The notes under the pieces are model-generated. The model was given only the letters and a program-made list of their open reading frames with translations, ran no database searches and was not told the origin of the DNA. The position numbers and the translations under genes are program-made. Positions 49,810 through 59,121 of a stretch of 64,000 bases of DNA are shown here, piece by piece; position 1 is the first letter of the stretch, and each line of letters starts with the position of its first letter. Location of the stretch: positions 9,467-73,466 of the forward strand of contig URCR01000011.1 in assembly GCA_900546325.1 (NCBI GenBank), written 5' to 3'. The DNA is from an uncultured Lachnospiraceae bacterium. GTDB taxonomy: Bacteria; Bacillota; Clostridia; Lachnospirales; Lachnospiraceae.

Positions 49810-52458
49810 TTACTTTCTAAGTCCTTTTAATCTTTCCTGTACTTGTTCCATCATCTGTGTATATTTCTCAAGCTTTGCTTTTTCTTCATTGATCTTTGCC
49901 TCCGGAGCCTTACTGATAAATCTCTCATTGTTCAGCATACCGTTGACGCGGGCAAGTTCTTTTGTCAGACGTGCTTCCTCTTTTGTCAGACGTTCCAACT
50001 CCTGCTCAAAATCAACAAGTTCTTCCATCGGCAGATATACGACCGCATCTGCCACAACAACAGATACCGCATCCTCTGCGATTCCGCTCTTGTCTGACTG
50101 AATCTGAATTTCATTTGCGCTCATCAGCGGCATTGCAGATTCTCTGATCTCTTCAAATCCCTTGCAAAGTTCTCCATTTTCACAGACGATATAAGTTTTT
50201 GCCTTGCGGCTCGGAGCAACATTCATCTCTGCTCGTACGTTGCGGACACCGCGGATGATCTCTTTCATATGATCTACGATATTCTCCGCTTCCGGATAAC
50301 AGCTGCTTTCCTTGTATTCCGGCCAGGAAGACATCATCAGCGACTCTTCCTCCGGAACAAGTGCGCCGTAGATTTCTTCTGTCACAAACGGCATAAACGG
50401 ATGGAGCAGTTTTAATGCATCACCGAGTACCGTCTTTAATGTATGAAGTGCACTGTTTGCTGCTGCCGGATTTTCCTCTGCGTGATAAATACGGTATTTT
50501 GCAAGTTCGATGTACCAGTCACAGAACTCATCCCAGATAAAATCATAGACTTTCTGCACTGCGATTCCAAGCTCAAATTTATCCATGTTCTCTGTCACAT
50601 CTTTTGTCAGCGTGTTCATCTTGGAGATGATCCATTTGTCCACTGCGGATAAATCAGTTTCATTCGGAACGGTAATCTCTTTTCCTTCCATATTCATGAG
50701 GATAAAGCGGGATGCATTCCATACTTTGTTCGCAAAGTTTCTGTTTGCCTCTACTCTCTCATCGTAAAAGCGCATATCATTTCCAGGTGCATTTCCGGTT
50801 ACCAATGTGATACGGAGCGCATCTGCACCATATTTATCGATGATCTCCAGCGGATCGATTCCGTTTCCAAGTGATTTGCTCATCTTTCTTCCCTGGGAGT
50901 CACGGATCAGTCCGTGGAACAATACGGTGTGGAACGGCGCTTTTCCGGTATAGGCATATCCGGAAAATACCATACGGATTACCCAGAAGAAGATGATGTC
51001 ATATCCGGTCACGAGTACGTCAGTTGGGTAGAAGTAATCGAGATCTTCTGTCTTCTCCGGCCAGCCAAGTGTGGAGAACGGCCAAAGCGCGGAACTGAAC
51101 CATGTATCTAATGTGTCCTCATCCTGTACAAAATGCGTACATCCACAGTCCGGGCATACATCCGGCATCTCTCTTGCCACAACCACTTTTCCGCATTCCT
51201 TGCAATAGTAAGCCGGAATTCTGTGTCCCCACCAGATCTGTCTGGATACACACCAGTCACGAATGTTAGACAGCCAGTTCATATAGGTCTTGTTCATGCG
51301 CTCCGGAATCAGCTTCAGGTCTCCGTTGCTGATCGCTTCGATCGCCGGTTTTGCCAGTTCTTCCATGCGGACAAACCACTGCTGTTTTACGAGCGGCTCT
51401 ACGGTTGTTCCACATCTCTCATGTGTTCCGACATTGTGGGAATGGTCTTCTACTTTTACGAGGAATCCCTGCTCCTCAAGGTCGCTTACGATCGCTTTTC
51501 TTGCCTCGTATCGATCCATGCCTGCATATTTTCCACCGAGTTCATTGATCGTCGCATCGTCATTCATAATATTGATCTCCGGAAGATCGTGTCTCTTTCC
51601 GACCTCAAAGTCATTCGGGTCATGTGCCGGTGTGATTTTTACCGCTCCGGTTCCAAATTCCTTATCTACATAGTAATCTGCCACGATCGGGATCTCTCTG
51701 TTTACTAACGGAAGAAGTACGTTCTTTCCGACGATATCTTTGTATCTCTCATCATCCGGATGTACTGCGATCGCTGTATCTCCGAGCATTGTCTCCGGAC
51801 GTGTTGTCGCGATCTCAAGGAAACGGTCTGTTCCTACGATCGGATATTTGATATGCCAGAAATGTCCTGCCTGCTCTTCGTGATCCACCTCTGCATCCGA
51901 AAGCGCAGTCTTACATACCGGACACCAGTTGACGATTCTGGAACCTTTGTAAATGTATCCTTCCTCGTAAAGCTTGATAAATACTTCCTCAACTGCCTTG
52001 GAACATCCTTCATCCATTGTAAAACGCTCTCTGTCCCAGTCACAGGAAACACCGAGTTTCTTTAACTGTCCTTCGATCGTTCCTGCATATTCATCCTTCC
52101 ACTGCCAGGTGCGCTCTAAGAATTTCTCCCTGCCAAGTTCCTTCTTGTCGATCCCTTCTGCCTTTAACTGCTCTGTGACTTTTACCTCTGTGGCGATCGC
52201 CGCATGGTCTGTCCCCGGGATCCAGAGTGCATTGTATCCCTGCATTCTCTTGTAACGGATCAGGATATCCTGAAGCGTATTGTCAAATGCATGTCCCATA
52301 TGCAGCTTTCCTGTGATGTTCGGTGGCGGCATCACTGTTGTAAACGGCTTTCTGCTTCGGTCTACTTCTGCGTGAAAATACTTGTTCTCACACCATTTTT
52401 CATAAAGTTTCGGCTCAATCTCTTTTGGATTGTAAGTCTTCTCTAAATTCTTACTCAT
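49810..52458 (-). CDS. valS: Valyl-tRNA synthetase
   Basis: Charges tRNA-Val. The 882-residue class I enzyme has the HIGH-type motif (PPPNITGKLHMGHAFDN, residues 43-59), the editing domain (ATTRPETMLGDTAIAVHPDD), a zinc-type Cys pair (YYCKECGKVVVAREM with CPDCGC) and the KMSKS motif (SQGRKMSKSLGNGIDPLEI). The C-terminal coiled coil (FEQELERLTKEEARLTKELA) binds tRNA. Of two adjacent ATGs I take the second (52458), five bases from GGAGG. Controlled by the T-box upstream. Confidence 0.97.
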   Translation of the reverse strand: MSKNLEKTYNPKEIEPKLYEKWCENKYFHAEVDRSRKPFTTVMPPPNITGKLHMGHAFDNTLQDILIRYKRMQGYNALWIPGTDHAAIATEVKVTEQLKAEGIDKKELGREKFLERTWQWKDEYAGTIEGQLKKLGVSCDWDRERFTMDEGCSKAVEEVFIKLYEEGYIYKGSRIVNWCPVCKTALSDAEVDHEEQAGHFWHIKYPIVGTDRFLEIATTRPETMLGDTAIAVHPDDERYKDIVGKNVLLPLVNREIPIVADYYVDKEFGTGAVKITPAHDPNDFEVGKRHDLPEINIMNDDATINELGGKYAGMDRYEARKAIVSDLEEQGFLVKVEDHSHNVGTHERCGTTVEPLVKQQWFVRMEELAKPAIEAISNGDLKLIPERMNKTYMNWLSNIRDWCVSRQIWWGHRIPAYYCKECGKVVVAREMPDVCPDCGCTHFVQDEDTLDTWFSSALWPFSTLGWPEKTEDLDYFYPTDVLVTGYDIIFFWVIRMVFSGYAYTGKAPFHTVLFHGLIRDSQGRKMSKSLGNGIDPLEIIDKYGADALRITLVTGNAPGNDMRFYDERVEANRNFANKVWNASRFILMNMEGKEITVPNETDLSAVDKWIISKMNTLTKDVTENMDKFELGIAVQKVYDFIWDEFCDWYIELAKYRIYHAEENPAAANSALHTLKTVLGDALKLLHPFMPFVTEEIYGALVPEEESLMMSSWPEYKESSCYPEAENIVDHMKEIIRGVRNVRAEMNVAPSRKAKTYIVCENGELCKGFEEIRESAMPLMSANEIQIQSDKSGIAEDAVSVVVADAVVYLPMEELVDFEQELERLTKEEARLTKELARVNGMLNNERFISKAPEAKINEEKAKLEKYTQMMEQVQERLKGLRK

Positions 52459-52605
52459 CATGTCCTCCTTTGCAAACCCTCTTTTTGCTCTTCATCTTCT
52501 TTCAGCTCTGTGATCGGATACCGCTCTTTTCAATTTTCTCTGATATGCATTCTCATGCGCAGCCTGTTTTTGATTCCACAGGTTTCCGGAGGAATTTCCT
52601 ATGGA

Positions 52606-52638
52606 ATAAAAAACGCCCTCTACATGCTGTAAAGGGCG
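52606..52638 (-). terminator. T-box regulated terminator
   Basis: Minus strand CGCCCT pairs with AGGGCG around a 13-base loop, then TTTTTT. It competes with the antiterminator that includes the T-box bases at 52645-52657. Confidence 0.88.
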
Positions 52639-52898
52639 AATGATCGCGGTACCACCTTTGTTATCTCTCTGCCCTTCGTTCCGTAAGTCTCCGGACAAAA
52701 GCAGATCAATATCTCTAGCGTCCGGTAACGGGGACGATCCGTGACCACCTACTGTCAGCACTGCTGCCGCTTCAGTTGTCCGGTTCAAAAGCTACTTCCA
52801 CAATTCCTTCTTGAAATCACCTTTCAGCCCATGAGTGATCCTCTCTTGCAAGGGATCTTTGCGTACTCCTCTTTCTCTCAACCTTTTCTTATTCGATA
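52606..52898 (-). ncRNA. T-box riboswitch for valine, specifier GUA
   Basis: The conserved T-box sequence AGGTGGTACCGCG is at 52657-52645. Stem I begins with GGTTGAGAGAAAG, closed by CTTTTGAACC, the pattern with the GA-rich kink. The specifier loop has AGTA on the 5' side and GGAA-GTA-G on the 3' side, placing the specifier GTA, a valine codon, at 52795-52793. This matches the downstream valS. The leader is about 290 bases from the inferred start to the terminator, then 150 bases to valS. Confidence 0.9.
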
Positions 52899-52904
52899 TT
52901 CCTT

Positions 52905-52933
52905 ATGATAGTCGGCTGACTGCCATTTGTCAA
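52905..52933 (-). promoter_or_regulatory. valS promoter
   Basis: Minus strand TTGACA, 17-base spacer, TATCAT, immediately upstream of T-box stem I. The 532 bases between the ABC-class ATPase gene end and valS are accounted for by this promoter and the T-box leader. Confidence 0.82.
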
Positions 52934-52990
52934 GAAGTTCATAAATTCTTTAGATTTTCATAAGCTCTTTTCCACTGCAGTCCCGGTCTC

Positions 52991-54697
52991 TTACAGCCGC
53001 AATCCCCGGTAGCGGTTCAGGCAGGCGAAGATCTCCTGTCTTCTCGGCATTGCGAAATTGACCGGAAGATAAGAAGACTCTGCAACAAAAGCAAGTCCGT
53101 CCCGTTCCATCTTCTGTTCCATCGCATCTACTATCTGTTGGATCGTTTTCTTTCCGTCAAACAGATTCTGCTCTGCATATTTGACCAGATAGCCAAGTGT
53201 ATTTGTCTGTTCCACATCGACGATCTGCTCAATGTAGCGAAGTTCGATCATCTCCCGGTTGATCTGGATGCCATCTTTTCCCATCGCCTTGATCTTCACC
53301 TTTCCGCGGTCTCCGAATGCCTTGTTTCTCTCCGCCCTTCGAATTACGGACGGTTTCTTCATCTCCCGCTTTCCTTCCGATACCGGAAGCGGGAATGCCG
53401 CTGCCTCCTGTTTTGCGAGCGCTGTGATCTCCGCCGGCTCATACTGCTCCATCTGGATGATCGTATCTGCGATGTGGAAATAAGATCCGGAACTTCCGGC
53501 TACAATGATCGAGGAGACTCCCTCTTTCTCATACAGCTCCCGCACCCGGTCGATAAACGGTGTGATCGGCTCTTTCTCCCTTGCCACTACCCGCTGCATC
53601 AGTTCGTCGCGGATCATAAAGTTCGTAGCACTCGTATCCTCATCGATCAGAAACAGCCTGCTTCCCGCCTCGATCGCCTCGACCACATTTGCCGCCTGGG
53701 AAGTGCTTCCGCTTGCATCCTCGGTATAGAATGCCTCTGTATTTTTCTTGTTCGGAAGATTGTTGATAAACATGGAGATATCTGTCTTCTTAATGCTGCG
53801 TCCATCTTCCGCTCTGAGCTTGACTGCGGTATCATCGCTGATCACATACTCTCTTCCATCCCCGGCAATGTGATTGTACACGCCGACTTCCAGCGCATTT
53901 AACAATGTGGACTTTCCGTGATAGCCGCCCCCTACGATCAACGTGATCCCGCATGGGATCCCCATGCCGGCAATCTTTCCTCTGTGCGGCAGATCCATCT
54001 CCACTTCCAGTTCTTTCGGCGACCGGAACGGAAGCCCGTTCTTCATCGGTCGGGAAGAGATCCCACTCTCCCTTGGCAGGATCGAGCCGTTTGCCACAAA
54101 TGCACTGAGCCCTCTCTTTTGGATTTCCTCCCGGATCACCTGCTGGTCTTCCGCCAGAAAGATCGTCTGCTCGATTCTTTTCTGATCTGCACGCGAATAG
54201 AAAAACGATTCTTGTACACATTCCGGAAGAAACTCAAAGAAAATCTTGATCAGCTCCCCGGCATTGATCGTTCTTCCATTTGCCGGGAATCCTACTTCCA
54301 TGCGCACAAGCACGCTTCCGTTTGCCGGATCGATCGTACATGCCGTCCGCTCCAGAATCTCCTGCCCGCATCTGCTGACAGATAACAGACCACTCTTTCC
54401 TGATCCCTTTGCCTTGAAGTTGAACCTCTCAATTTTCTGATAAAACACTCTTGTCAGATAATCCTGCAGCGCGATCTGCTTAAATTTCTTGTCAAATAAT
54501 TGTTTTGGGAACCCTGCCAGACGTCCGTCGATCGCAACACTCACCTTCGATGGTGACGCAAACGGATCCCCCTGTACATGATCGATCTGGAGAATATAAT
54601 TCTCAAACCGATAACTCCCCTTCGTCCCCTTATATGCAGGATAACTCTTCCGGTTGATCTCATTTAGTAATTTTCTCAAATCCTGTGCTGACTTCAT
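52991..54697 (-). CDS. ABC-class ATPase domain protein (COG3044)
   Basis: A 568-residue predicted ATPase of the ABC_ATPase family, found in many Firmicutes. The N-terminal part (KSYPAYKGTKGSYRFENYIL; VSVAIDGRLAGFPKQLF) and the P-loop (GVVGGGYHGKSTLL-like, here LIVGGGYHGKSTLLNALEVG, about residue 252) are typical, followed by RLFLIDEDTSATNFMIRDEL (Walker B with DE) and VSSIIVAGSSGSYFHIADTI. Soluble, without membrane partner. The role is unknown. It lies 11 bases after the HAD gene and ends the operon. Confidence 0.86.
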   Translation of the reverse strand: MKSAQDLRKLLNEINRKSYPAYKGTKGSYRFENYILQIDHVQGDPFASPSKVSVAIDGRLAGFPKQLFDKKFKQIALQDYLTRVFYQKIERFNFKAKGSGKSGLLSVSRCGQEILERTACTIDPANGSVLVRMEVGFPANGRTINAGELIKIFFEFLPECVQESFFYSRADQKRIEQTIFLAEDQQVIREEIQKRGLSAFVANGSILPRESGISSRPMKNGLPFRSPKELEVEMDLPHRGKIAGMGIPCGITLIVGGGYHGKSTLLNALEVGVYNHIAGDGREYVISDDTAVKLRAEDGRSIKKTDISMFINNLPNKKNTEAFYTEDASGSTSQAANVVEAIEAGSRLFLIDEDTSATNFMIRDELMQRVVAREKEPITPFIDRVRELYEKEGVSSIIVAGSSGSYFHIADTIIQMEQYEPAEITALAKQEAAAFPLPVSEGKREMKKPSVIRRAERNKAFGDRGKVKIKAMGKDGIQINREMIELRYIEQIVDVEQTNTLGYLVKYAEQNLFDGKKTIQQIVDAMEQKMERDGLAFVAESSYLPVNFAMPRRQEIFACLNRYRGLRL

Positions 54698-54708
54698 TTC
54701 CTTGTTTC

Positions 54709-55398
54709 CTACCTCTTTCTATATTCTGTCTTGTTTTCTATGCAATCAAACTGCTGCACAAGAACGCCGCGAAGCTCTTCTACGCTCGCTTTGATCATCG
54801 CCGCCCCTGCATCTTCTAACTCTTCCCGGTTCCCATATCCGTATAGCACTCCAATACATGGAACGTTCTGCTCCTTTGCCCCGAGCACATCGTGCATCCG
54901 GTCTCCGACCATGATCACCTGATCTCTGTCTGTAATCTGCCCGTGCTCCAACACATATGCGATCACGTCCCCTTTTCTGACACGCTCCCCGCTCAGCTCA
55001 CTCCCGCCGATAAAAGTAAAATATGCTGTCAGATGAAAGTGCTCCAGGATCTGCTTTGCATACACCTCCGGCTTAGACGTTGCTAGATAGACGTTCTTGC
55101 CCTGTTCTGTCAGTTCTTTCAGCAGTTTTTCAATTCCCGGATAGACTTTGTTCTCATACAGCCCCCGCACCGAAAAGTATTCCCGATACTTTTCCACTGC
55201 CTCCACTGCCTGTTCCCGGTCAAATCCATAATATTCCATAAAGGAGTCCGCAAGCGGCGGACCGATAAACTTGCAGAGCGTATCGAGATCCTCCACCTCA
55301 ATCCCATAGGCTTTCAGCGCATATGCAACCGCACTTGTAATTCCCACTTTCGGATCTGTCAGTGTCCCGTCCAGATCAAATAAAATATGCTGATACAT
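54709..55398 (-). CDS. HAD family hydrolase (phosphoglycolate phosphatase-like)
   Basis: A 229-residue HAD phosphatase. The nucleophile motif is HILFDLDGTLTDPKVGITSA (residues 4-23), the cap domain follows, motif II is VYLATSKPEVYAKQI and the metal aspartates are in QVIMVGDRMHDVLGAKEQ. GVLYGYGNREELEDAGA near the end is common in the PGP/5'-nucleotidase branch. Substrate not determined. I use ATG 55398, seven bases after GAGG; a frame to 55428 starts earlier without a site. Confidence 0.88.
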   Translation of the reverse strand: MYQHILFDLDGTLTDPKVGITSAVAYALKAYGIEVEDLDTLCKFIGPPLADSFMEYYGFDREQAVEAVEKYREYFSVRGLYENKVYPGIEKLLKELTEQGKNVYLATSKPEVYAKQILEHFHLTAYFTFIGGSELSGERVRKGDVIAYVLEHGQITDRDQVIMVGDRMHDVLGAKEQNVPCIGVLYGYGNREELEDAGAAMIKASVEELRGVLVQQFDCIENKTEYRKR

Positions 55399-55454
55399 TT
55401 CTTTTCCTCTTTTCCTGATTTTTATCATTTATAAGCACATCTCACTTCACGGCA

Positions 55455-56462
55455 CTATTCGCGAAATAAGATATCGTGGTTCACGCTGCTGTAAAACCTT
55501 TCTTTCACTTCCGCATAACTCATCTGCTCCATAGACATGATCCACATTAATTTCGTGATCACTGCCTCCAGCGTCATGTCGTATGCTTCGATCAGATCAA
55601 AATCCTGTTTGACCTTCTTGCCCACTTCATAGACCGTCATGTTGCTTCCTTCATTTGCCACCTGCGTTGTCATCACCACAATCTTGCCGTGGCGCACCCA
55701 CTCGGTCATCTCCTTATAAAATTCTCCCACAATGCTCTCCGGCAGACCGCCCACACCGAAACTTTCAATCACGACACAATCGTAATGTTTAAAAATATAC
55801 GACAGTACATCCGGCTTCATCCCCGGAATCAGTTTTAACACATAGATACTGTTCTTCATTTCATGATAGAATGTGACCGGTTTCTCATATGGAATCGCCG
55901 GAATATACCGGAATACCTTCTGGTCCTGGATCACCGCCGGATACGGGAAATTAATGCTGGAAAATGCATTGTAACTCTTGGCGCGCTCTTTTTTCGCCCT
56001 TGTTCCGACAATGACTTTCCCGTCAAATACAATCGTCACATCCTGCGACTGTTCATCCGCCGCGTAAATAAAGCTGTCCAGAAGATTTGTCTTCGCGTCT
56101 GTCACATCCATATTGATCGGCTTCTGCGCTCCGGTGATCACGATCGGCTTCTCGGAATTCTGGATCATATAAGACAGTGCCGCCGCCGTGTATGCAAGCG
56201 TGTCTGTACCGTGACAGATGACAAACCCGTCATACGCCTCATAATGTTCCTCGATCGCCCCTGCAATCTTCTTCCAGTATTCCGGCGTCACATTTGTGCT
56301 GTCAATGTTGCACACCTGAAGCGTGTCCACATCGCACACCCGCTCTACCTGCGGAATATAAGATAAGATATCCTCCGAGGAAAGTCCAGGGGCCAGCCCG
56401 TCCTCCGTCTGTTTGGATGCGATTGTTCCTCCGGTTCCGATCATTAATATTTTTTTCTTCAT
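55455..56462 (-). CDS. ansA: Type I L-asparaginase
   Basis: Hydrolyses asparagine to aspartate and ammonia. The 335-residue protein has both threonine motifs: ILMIGTGGTIASKQTEDGL (residues 5-23) and GFVICHGTDTLAYTAAAL (about 80-97), with the catalytic lysine in ITGAQKPI. No signal peptide, so it is cytoplasmic, the type I form. It is 34 bases after the HD-domain gene and likely co-transcribed with the HAD and ABC-class ATPase genes. Confidence 0.94.
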   Translation of the reverse strand: MKKKILMIGTGGTIASKQTEDGLAPGLSSEDILSYIPQVERVCDVDTLQVCNIDSTNVTPEYWKKIAGAIEEHYEAYDGFVICHGTDTLAYTAAALSYMIQNSEKPIVITGAQKPINMDVTDAKTNLLDSFIYAADEQSQDVTIVFDGKVIVGTRAKKERAKSYNAFSSINFPYPAVIQDQKVFRYIPAIPYEKPVTFYHEMKNSIYVLKLIPGMKPDVLSYIFKHYDCVVIESFGVGGLPESIVGEFYKEMTEWVRHGKIVVMTTQVANEGSNMTVYEVGKKVKQDFDLIEAYDMTLEAVITKLMWIMSMEQMSYAEVKERFYSSVNHDILFRE

Positions 56463-56496
56463 ATTGTTCTCCTGTCTGTTCTCTTCGTGTTATTTT

Positions 56497-57036
56497 CTAT
56501 TTTCCAAAAATCTTCTCTACAAGACTGCGGTACTCGATATACGCCGGAACCTCTAAGAACGATTCTCGGAGCGCCTCCGCTACCCCTTTGTAATACCATC
56601 CGATCGTCTCTTTGTCTTTCATTCGGAATCTCTGCCACAGTTTCTCCCCGCACTCCGGATAATCCCGGTCGATGTCCCGCATGTTGGACAGCTTATCGGC
56701 AAGGCCGATCATCTGCACTTCCCGCTCTGCCACTTTCAGATGCCTGATCGTCGCACCTTTGCGCTCCATCCATGTCTTCGACTTATCTTCACTTTCTTTC
56801 TGCACAAGCTCTGCCACCCGCCTCGAAAATGTCTGCTCGATCACCTGCGCCGTGACACCCTCACAGTCTTCGATGGTGTCATGCAGAATCGCTGCACTGA
56901 TAATTTCCTCATCCTCCGTCATTCTCGCCACGATCACGCCTACTTCCAGCGGATGTAAAATGTACGGGCGCGCCGTTCCTTTTCGCAGCTGCCCGTCATG
57001 TGCTTTTGCCGCAAACGCGATTGCTCTCTGGATCAT
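56497..57036 (-). CDS. HD domain protein, possible (p)ppGpp hydrolase-type
   Basis: A 179-residue HD phosphohydrolase related to the hydrolase half of RelA/SpoT and to Mesh1. Metal ligands are visible in KAHDGQLRKGTARPYILHPL (first His), AAILHDTIEDCEGVT (HD and ED) and MIGLADKLSNMRDIDRDYPE (the last Asp, with the NxR-type motif). No synthetase domain is attached. (p)ppGpp hydrolysis is a guess from the fold; nucleotide phosphate hydrolysis of other kinds is possible. A small alarmone synthetase is encoded at 32 kb. Confidence 0.8.
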   Translation of the reverse strand: MIQRAIAFAAKAHDGQLRKGTARPYILHPLEVGVIVARMTEDEEIISAAILHDTIEDCEGVTAQVIEQTFSRRVAELVQKESEDKSKTWMERKGATIRHLKVAEREVQMIGLADKLSNMRDIDRDYPECGEKLWQRFRMKDKETIGWYYKGVAEALRESFLEVPAYIEYRSLVEKIFGK

Positions 57037-57230
57037 CGCCTCTACCTCCTGTATTTTTCCTTGTTCTTCCCGATTTTTCTCAGTATGCCCGCTTCTGTTA
57101 TCTGTTTTTTCACCGACATACTGCCTTGACCTAATTTTATTATACCAATCCGAAGCGCTTTTTCAATACTTTCGTTCTCTGTCATTCTGTGATATAGTAA
57201 AACTACATTTTTTAGAAACGGAGGTCTGTT

Positions 57231-57977
57231 ATGCACACTACCAATCACAAACCGCTCGTACTCGTCACCGGCTCCTCGCGTGGAATCGGAAAGGCGATCG
57301 CGCTTCATTTTGCAAAAAATCATTATCATGTCCTTTTAAACTGTTCTTCCTCTGTGGAACAGCTAAAAGCAGTCAAAGAAGAGATTCTCTCACTGCCCGA
57401 CGGATCCTGTGATCTGTATGTCTGCGATGTCAGCGATTCCGCACAGGTCCATGCGATGTTCGATCAGATTTCCACCTCTTGCGGACAGATTGATGTTCTT
57501 GTCAACAATGCAGGGATCTCACACATCGGTTTGTTCACAGATATGACAGATGAAGACTGGAACCGGATCATTCAGACGAATCTCTCCTCTGTCTTTTATT
57601 GCAGCCGAGCGGTTCTCCCACCGATGATCTCCCAAAAAAGAGGAAGGATCATCAATATTTCTTCCATGTGGGGAACTGTCGGTGCTTCCTGCGAAGTCGC
57701 CTACTCTGCAGCCAAATCCGGTATACACGGACTTACAAAAGCTCTCGCAAAAGAACTTGCCCCAAGCAATATTCAGGTCAATGCCATCGCCTGCGGCGCC
57801 ATCGACACTTCCATGAATGCACAGCTAAGTCCCGAAGAACGATGCGCTCTGGAGGAAGAGATTCCCGCCTGCCGCTTTGGCACTCCGGAAGAAGTCGCCG
57901 CCCTTGTGTGGAATGTGGCTCATGCACCTTCCTATATGACCGGGCAGATCCTTGGAATAGACGGAGGCTATATCTAA
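57231..57977 (+). CDS. SDR family oxidoreductase (FabG / YmfI-like)
   Basis: A 248-residue short-chain dehydrogenase. NADP-binding loop VLVTGSSRGIGKAIALHF (residues 10-27), NNAG motif (IDVLVNNAGISHIG), catalytic Ser (IINISSMWGTVGAS) and YxxxK (VAYSAAKSGIHGLTKALAKE) are complete; the C-terminus YMTGQILGIDGGYI is typical. It resembles YmfI, the reductase that finishes EF-P modification in Bacillus, and FabG; context does not choose. ATG follows GGAGGT. Divergent from the HD gene and ends in a perfect hairpin. Confidence 0.88.
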   Translation: MHTTNHKPLVLVTGSSRGIGKAIALHFAKNHYHVLLNCSSSVEQLKAVKEEILSLPDGSCDLYVCDVSDSAQVHAMFDQISTSCGQIDVLVNNAGISHIGLFTDMTDEDWNRIIQTNLSSVFYCSRAVLPPMISQKRGRIINISSMWGTVGASCEVAYSAAKSGIHGLTKALAKELAPSNIQVNAIACGAIDTSMNAQLSPEERCALEEEIPACRFGTPEEVAALVWNVAHAPSYMTGQILGIDGGYI

Positions 57978-57998
57978 AGTTAGATATAGCCTCCCATT
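57963..57998 (+). terminator. Hairpin overlapping the SDR stop codon
   Basis: GGAGGCTATATCTA and TAGATATAGCCTCC, a perfect 14-bp stem with loop AAGT, includes the TAA stop; CATTTT follows. It probably ends the SDR transcript and may also serve the convergent GrpB gene. Confidence 0.75.
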
Positions 57999-58021
57999 TT
58001 CCACAAATCCCGCCTGTTTTA

Positions 58022-58552
58022 TTACATCGAAACACTCTCCCGCTTCCATTTCAATGCTTTCCGTTCCAGCTCTTTTACAAAGGAATCTTTTCCATCGCAA
58101 TATCCGTCATTGTCATAGGTAAATTTCTCTGCCAGCTCCGTCTTCAAGGCAGCATATGCCTCCGCATCTTTTTTATGGGTGCGAAGATAATCCCGTACTG
58201 CCAGATGCCGCTCAATCTCTTCTCTGCTGTCCTCCCCAAAGACATGCACATGATGGGTCCGCAAATCCCCTCCCTTCATAAAGAAGCGGCGGCCCAAAAT
58301 TCCGTACGCTCCCTTACACTCATACCCAAGGGCTTCAAATTCCTTGTTGTGCAGATCCACCGCTTCCAGTTCCTTTACAACCGGCATCAGATCAATGATC
58401 GGCTTCGCCCGCAGCCCCTTCACTGAGGTGGAACCAATGTGGTGGACGGCGATGCAGTTTTCCCCTAAAATCTCCCGGATCTTCGCAGCTTCCTGCCGGA
58501 ATTTTTCTTCCCACTCCGGGCGATACTCAACCACTTCTATCTTTCTTGCCAT
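58022..58552 (-). CDS. GrpB family protein (nucleotidyltransferase-like fold)
   Basis: A 176-residue UPF0157/GrpB protein. The motif VHHIGSTSVKGLRAKPIIDL (about residues 37-56) is the nucleotidyltransferase-type GST..(x)..D site, preceded by VEYRPEWEEKFRQEAAKIRE. RTHHVHVFGED is also conserved. In other bacteria the domain can be fused to kinases such as CoaE; the exact reaction is unknown. Here it ends an operon that begins with coaBC, so a link to CoA is conceivable but thin. It follows the cysteine hydrolase by 12 bases. Confidence 0.9.
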   Translation of the reverse strand: MARKIEVVEYRPEWEEKFRQEAAKIREILGENCIAVHHIGSTSVKGLRAKPIIDLMPVVKELEAVDLHNKEFEALGYECKGAYGILGRRFFMKGGDLRTHHVHVFGEDSREEIERHLAVRDYLRTHKKDAEAYAALKTELAEKFTYDNDGYCDGKDSFVKELERKALKWKRESVSM

Positions 58553-58564
58553 TGTGCTCCTCCT

Positions 58565-59095
58565 CTATTTTATCAGCCGCTGAATCTGTTTGCTCTGCTC
58601 CGTTCCCGCCTCTTTCAGAAGTTCAAAGAGAACTGCCTCATACGTTGTTAAAAAGGCGCCTTCCTTCTCGGCCCGCTTTAACGCGATCTTTCTGTCGTAG
58701 GCTTTTCTGCTGGAGATACAGTCCACAACAAGAATTGGCACATGTCCATGCTCAATCAGGTCGATCACCGTCTGAAGAACACAGATGTGCGCCTCAATGC
58801 CGCAGAGAATGACAAACCGTTTCCCTTTGACAAACTCTTTGATATCCTCGTAGGCGCTGAAGCTGATCTTCTCCACATGTTCATTGATCCCCGCTGCCTC
58901 TGTGATCTCTGGCACCGTCTCCCCAAGCCCTTTTGTGTACTGCTGTGTCAGGCAGATCGGCACTTCCAAAATCGAAAGTCCTGAGAGCAAAATCCCTGAA
59001 TTTTCAATCAGCTTTTCCTTTTTGTGCATGACCGGAACAAGTTTCTCCTGATAATCAATTCCAATCACAACCGTCTGTTCTTTCTCAATTCTCAT
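58565..59095 (-). CDS. Cysteine hydrolase, isochorismatase family
   Basis: A 176-residue isochorismatase-like protein. Asp in VVIGIDYQEKLVPVM (about residue 14), Lys in HVEKISFSAYED (about 83), Cys in FVILCGIEAHICVLQTVIDL (about 108-118). The HICVLQT block is the YcaC/hydrolase subgroup pattern, different from the nicotinamidase-like copy at 33 kb. Substrate unknown. I use ATG 59095, eight bases after GAGGAGG; a frame to 59128 overlaps the previous gene. Confidence 0.86.
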   Translation of the reverse strand: MRIEKEQTVVIGIDYQEKLVPVMHKKEKLIENSGILLSGLSILEVPICLTQQYTKGLGETVPEITEAAGINEHVEKISFSAYEDIKEFVKGKRFVILCGIEAHICVLQTVIDLIEHGHVPILVVDCISSRKAYDRKIALKRAEKEGAFLTTYEAVLFELLKEAGTEQSKQIQRLIK

Positions 59096-59121
59096 CACTA
59101 CGACCTCCTCATCAACATTTC

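Noticed and set aside
53138..53902. 254-codon plus-strand open frame
   Set aside because: Opposite the ABC-class ATPase gene, whose motifs are clear; composition is typical of antisense translation.
56672..57412. 246-codon plus-strand open frame
   Set aside because: Crosses the HD gene in antisense, the intergenic region and the SDR gene in another frame; no coherent protein.
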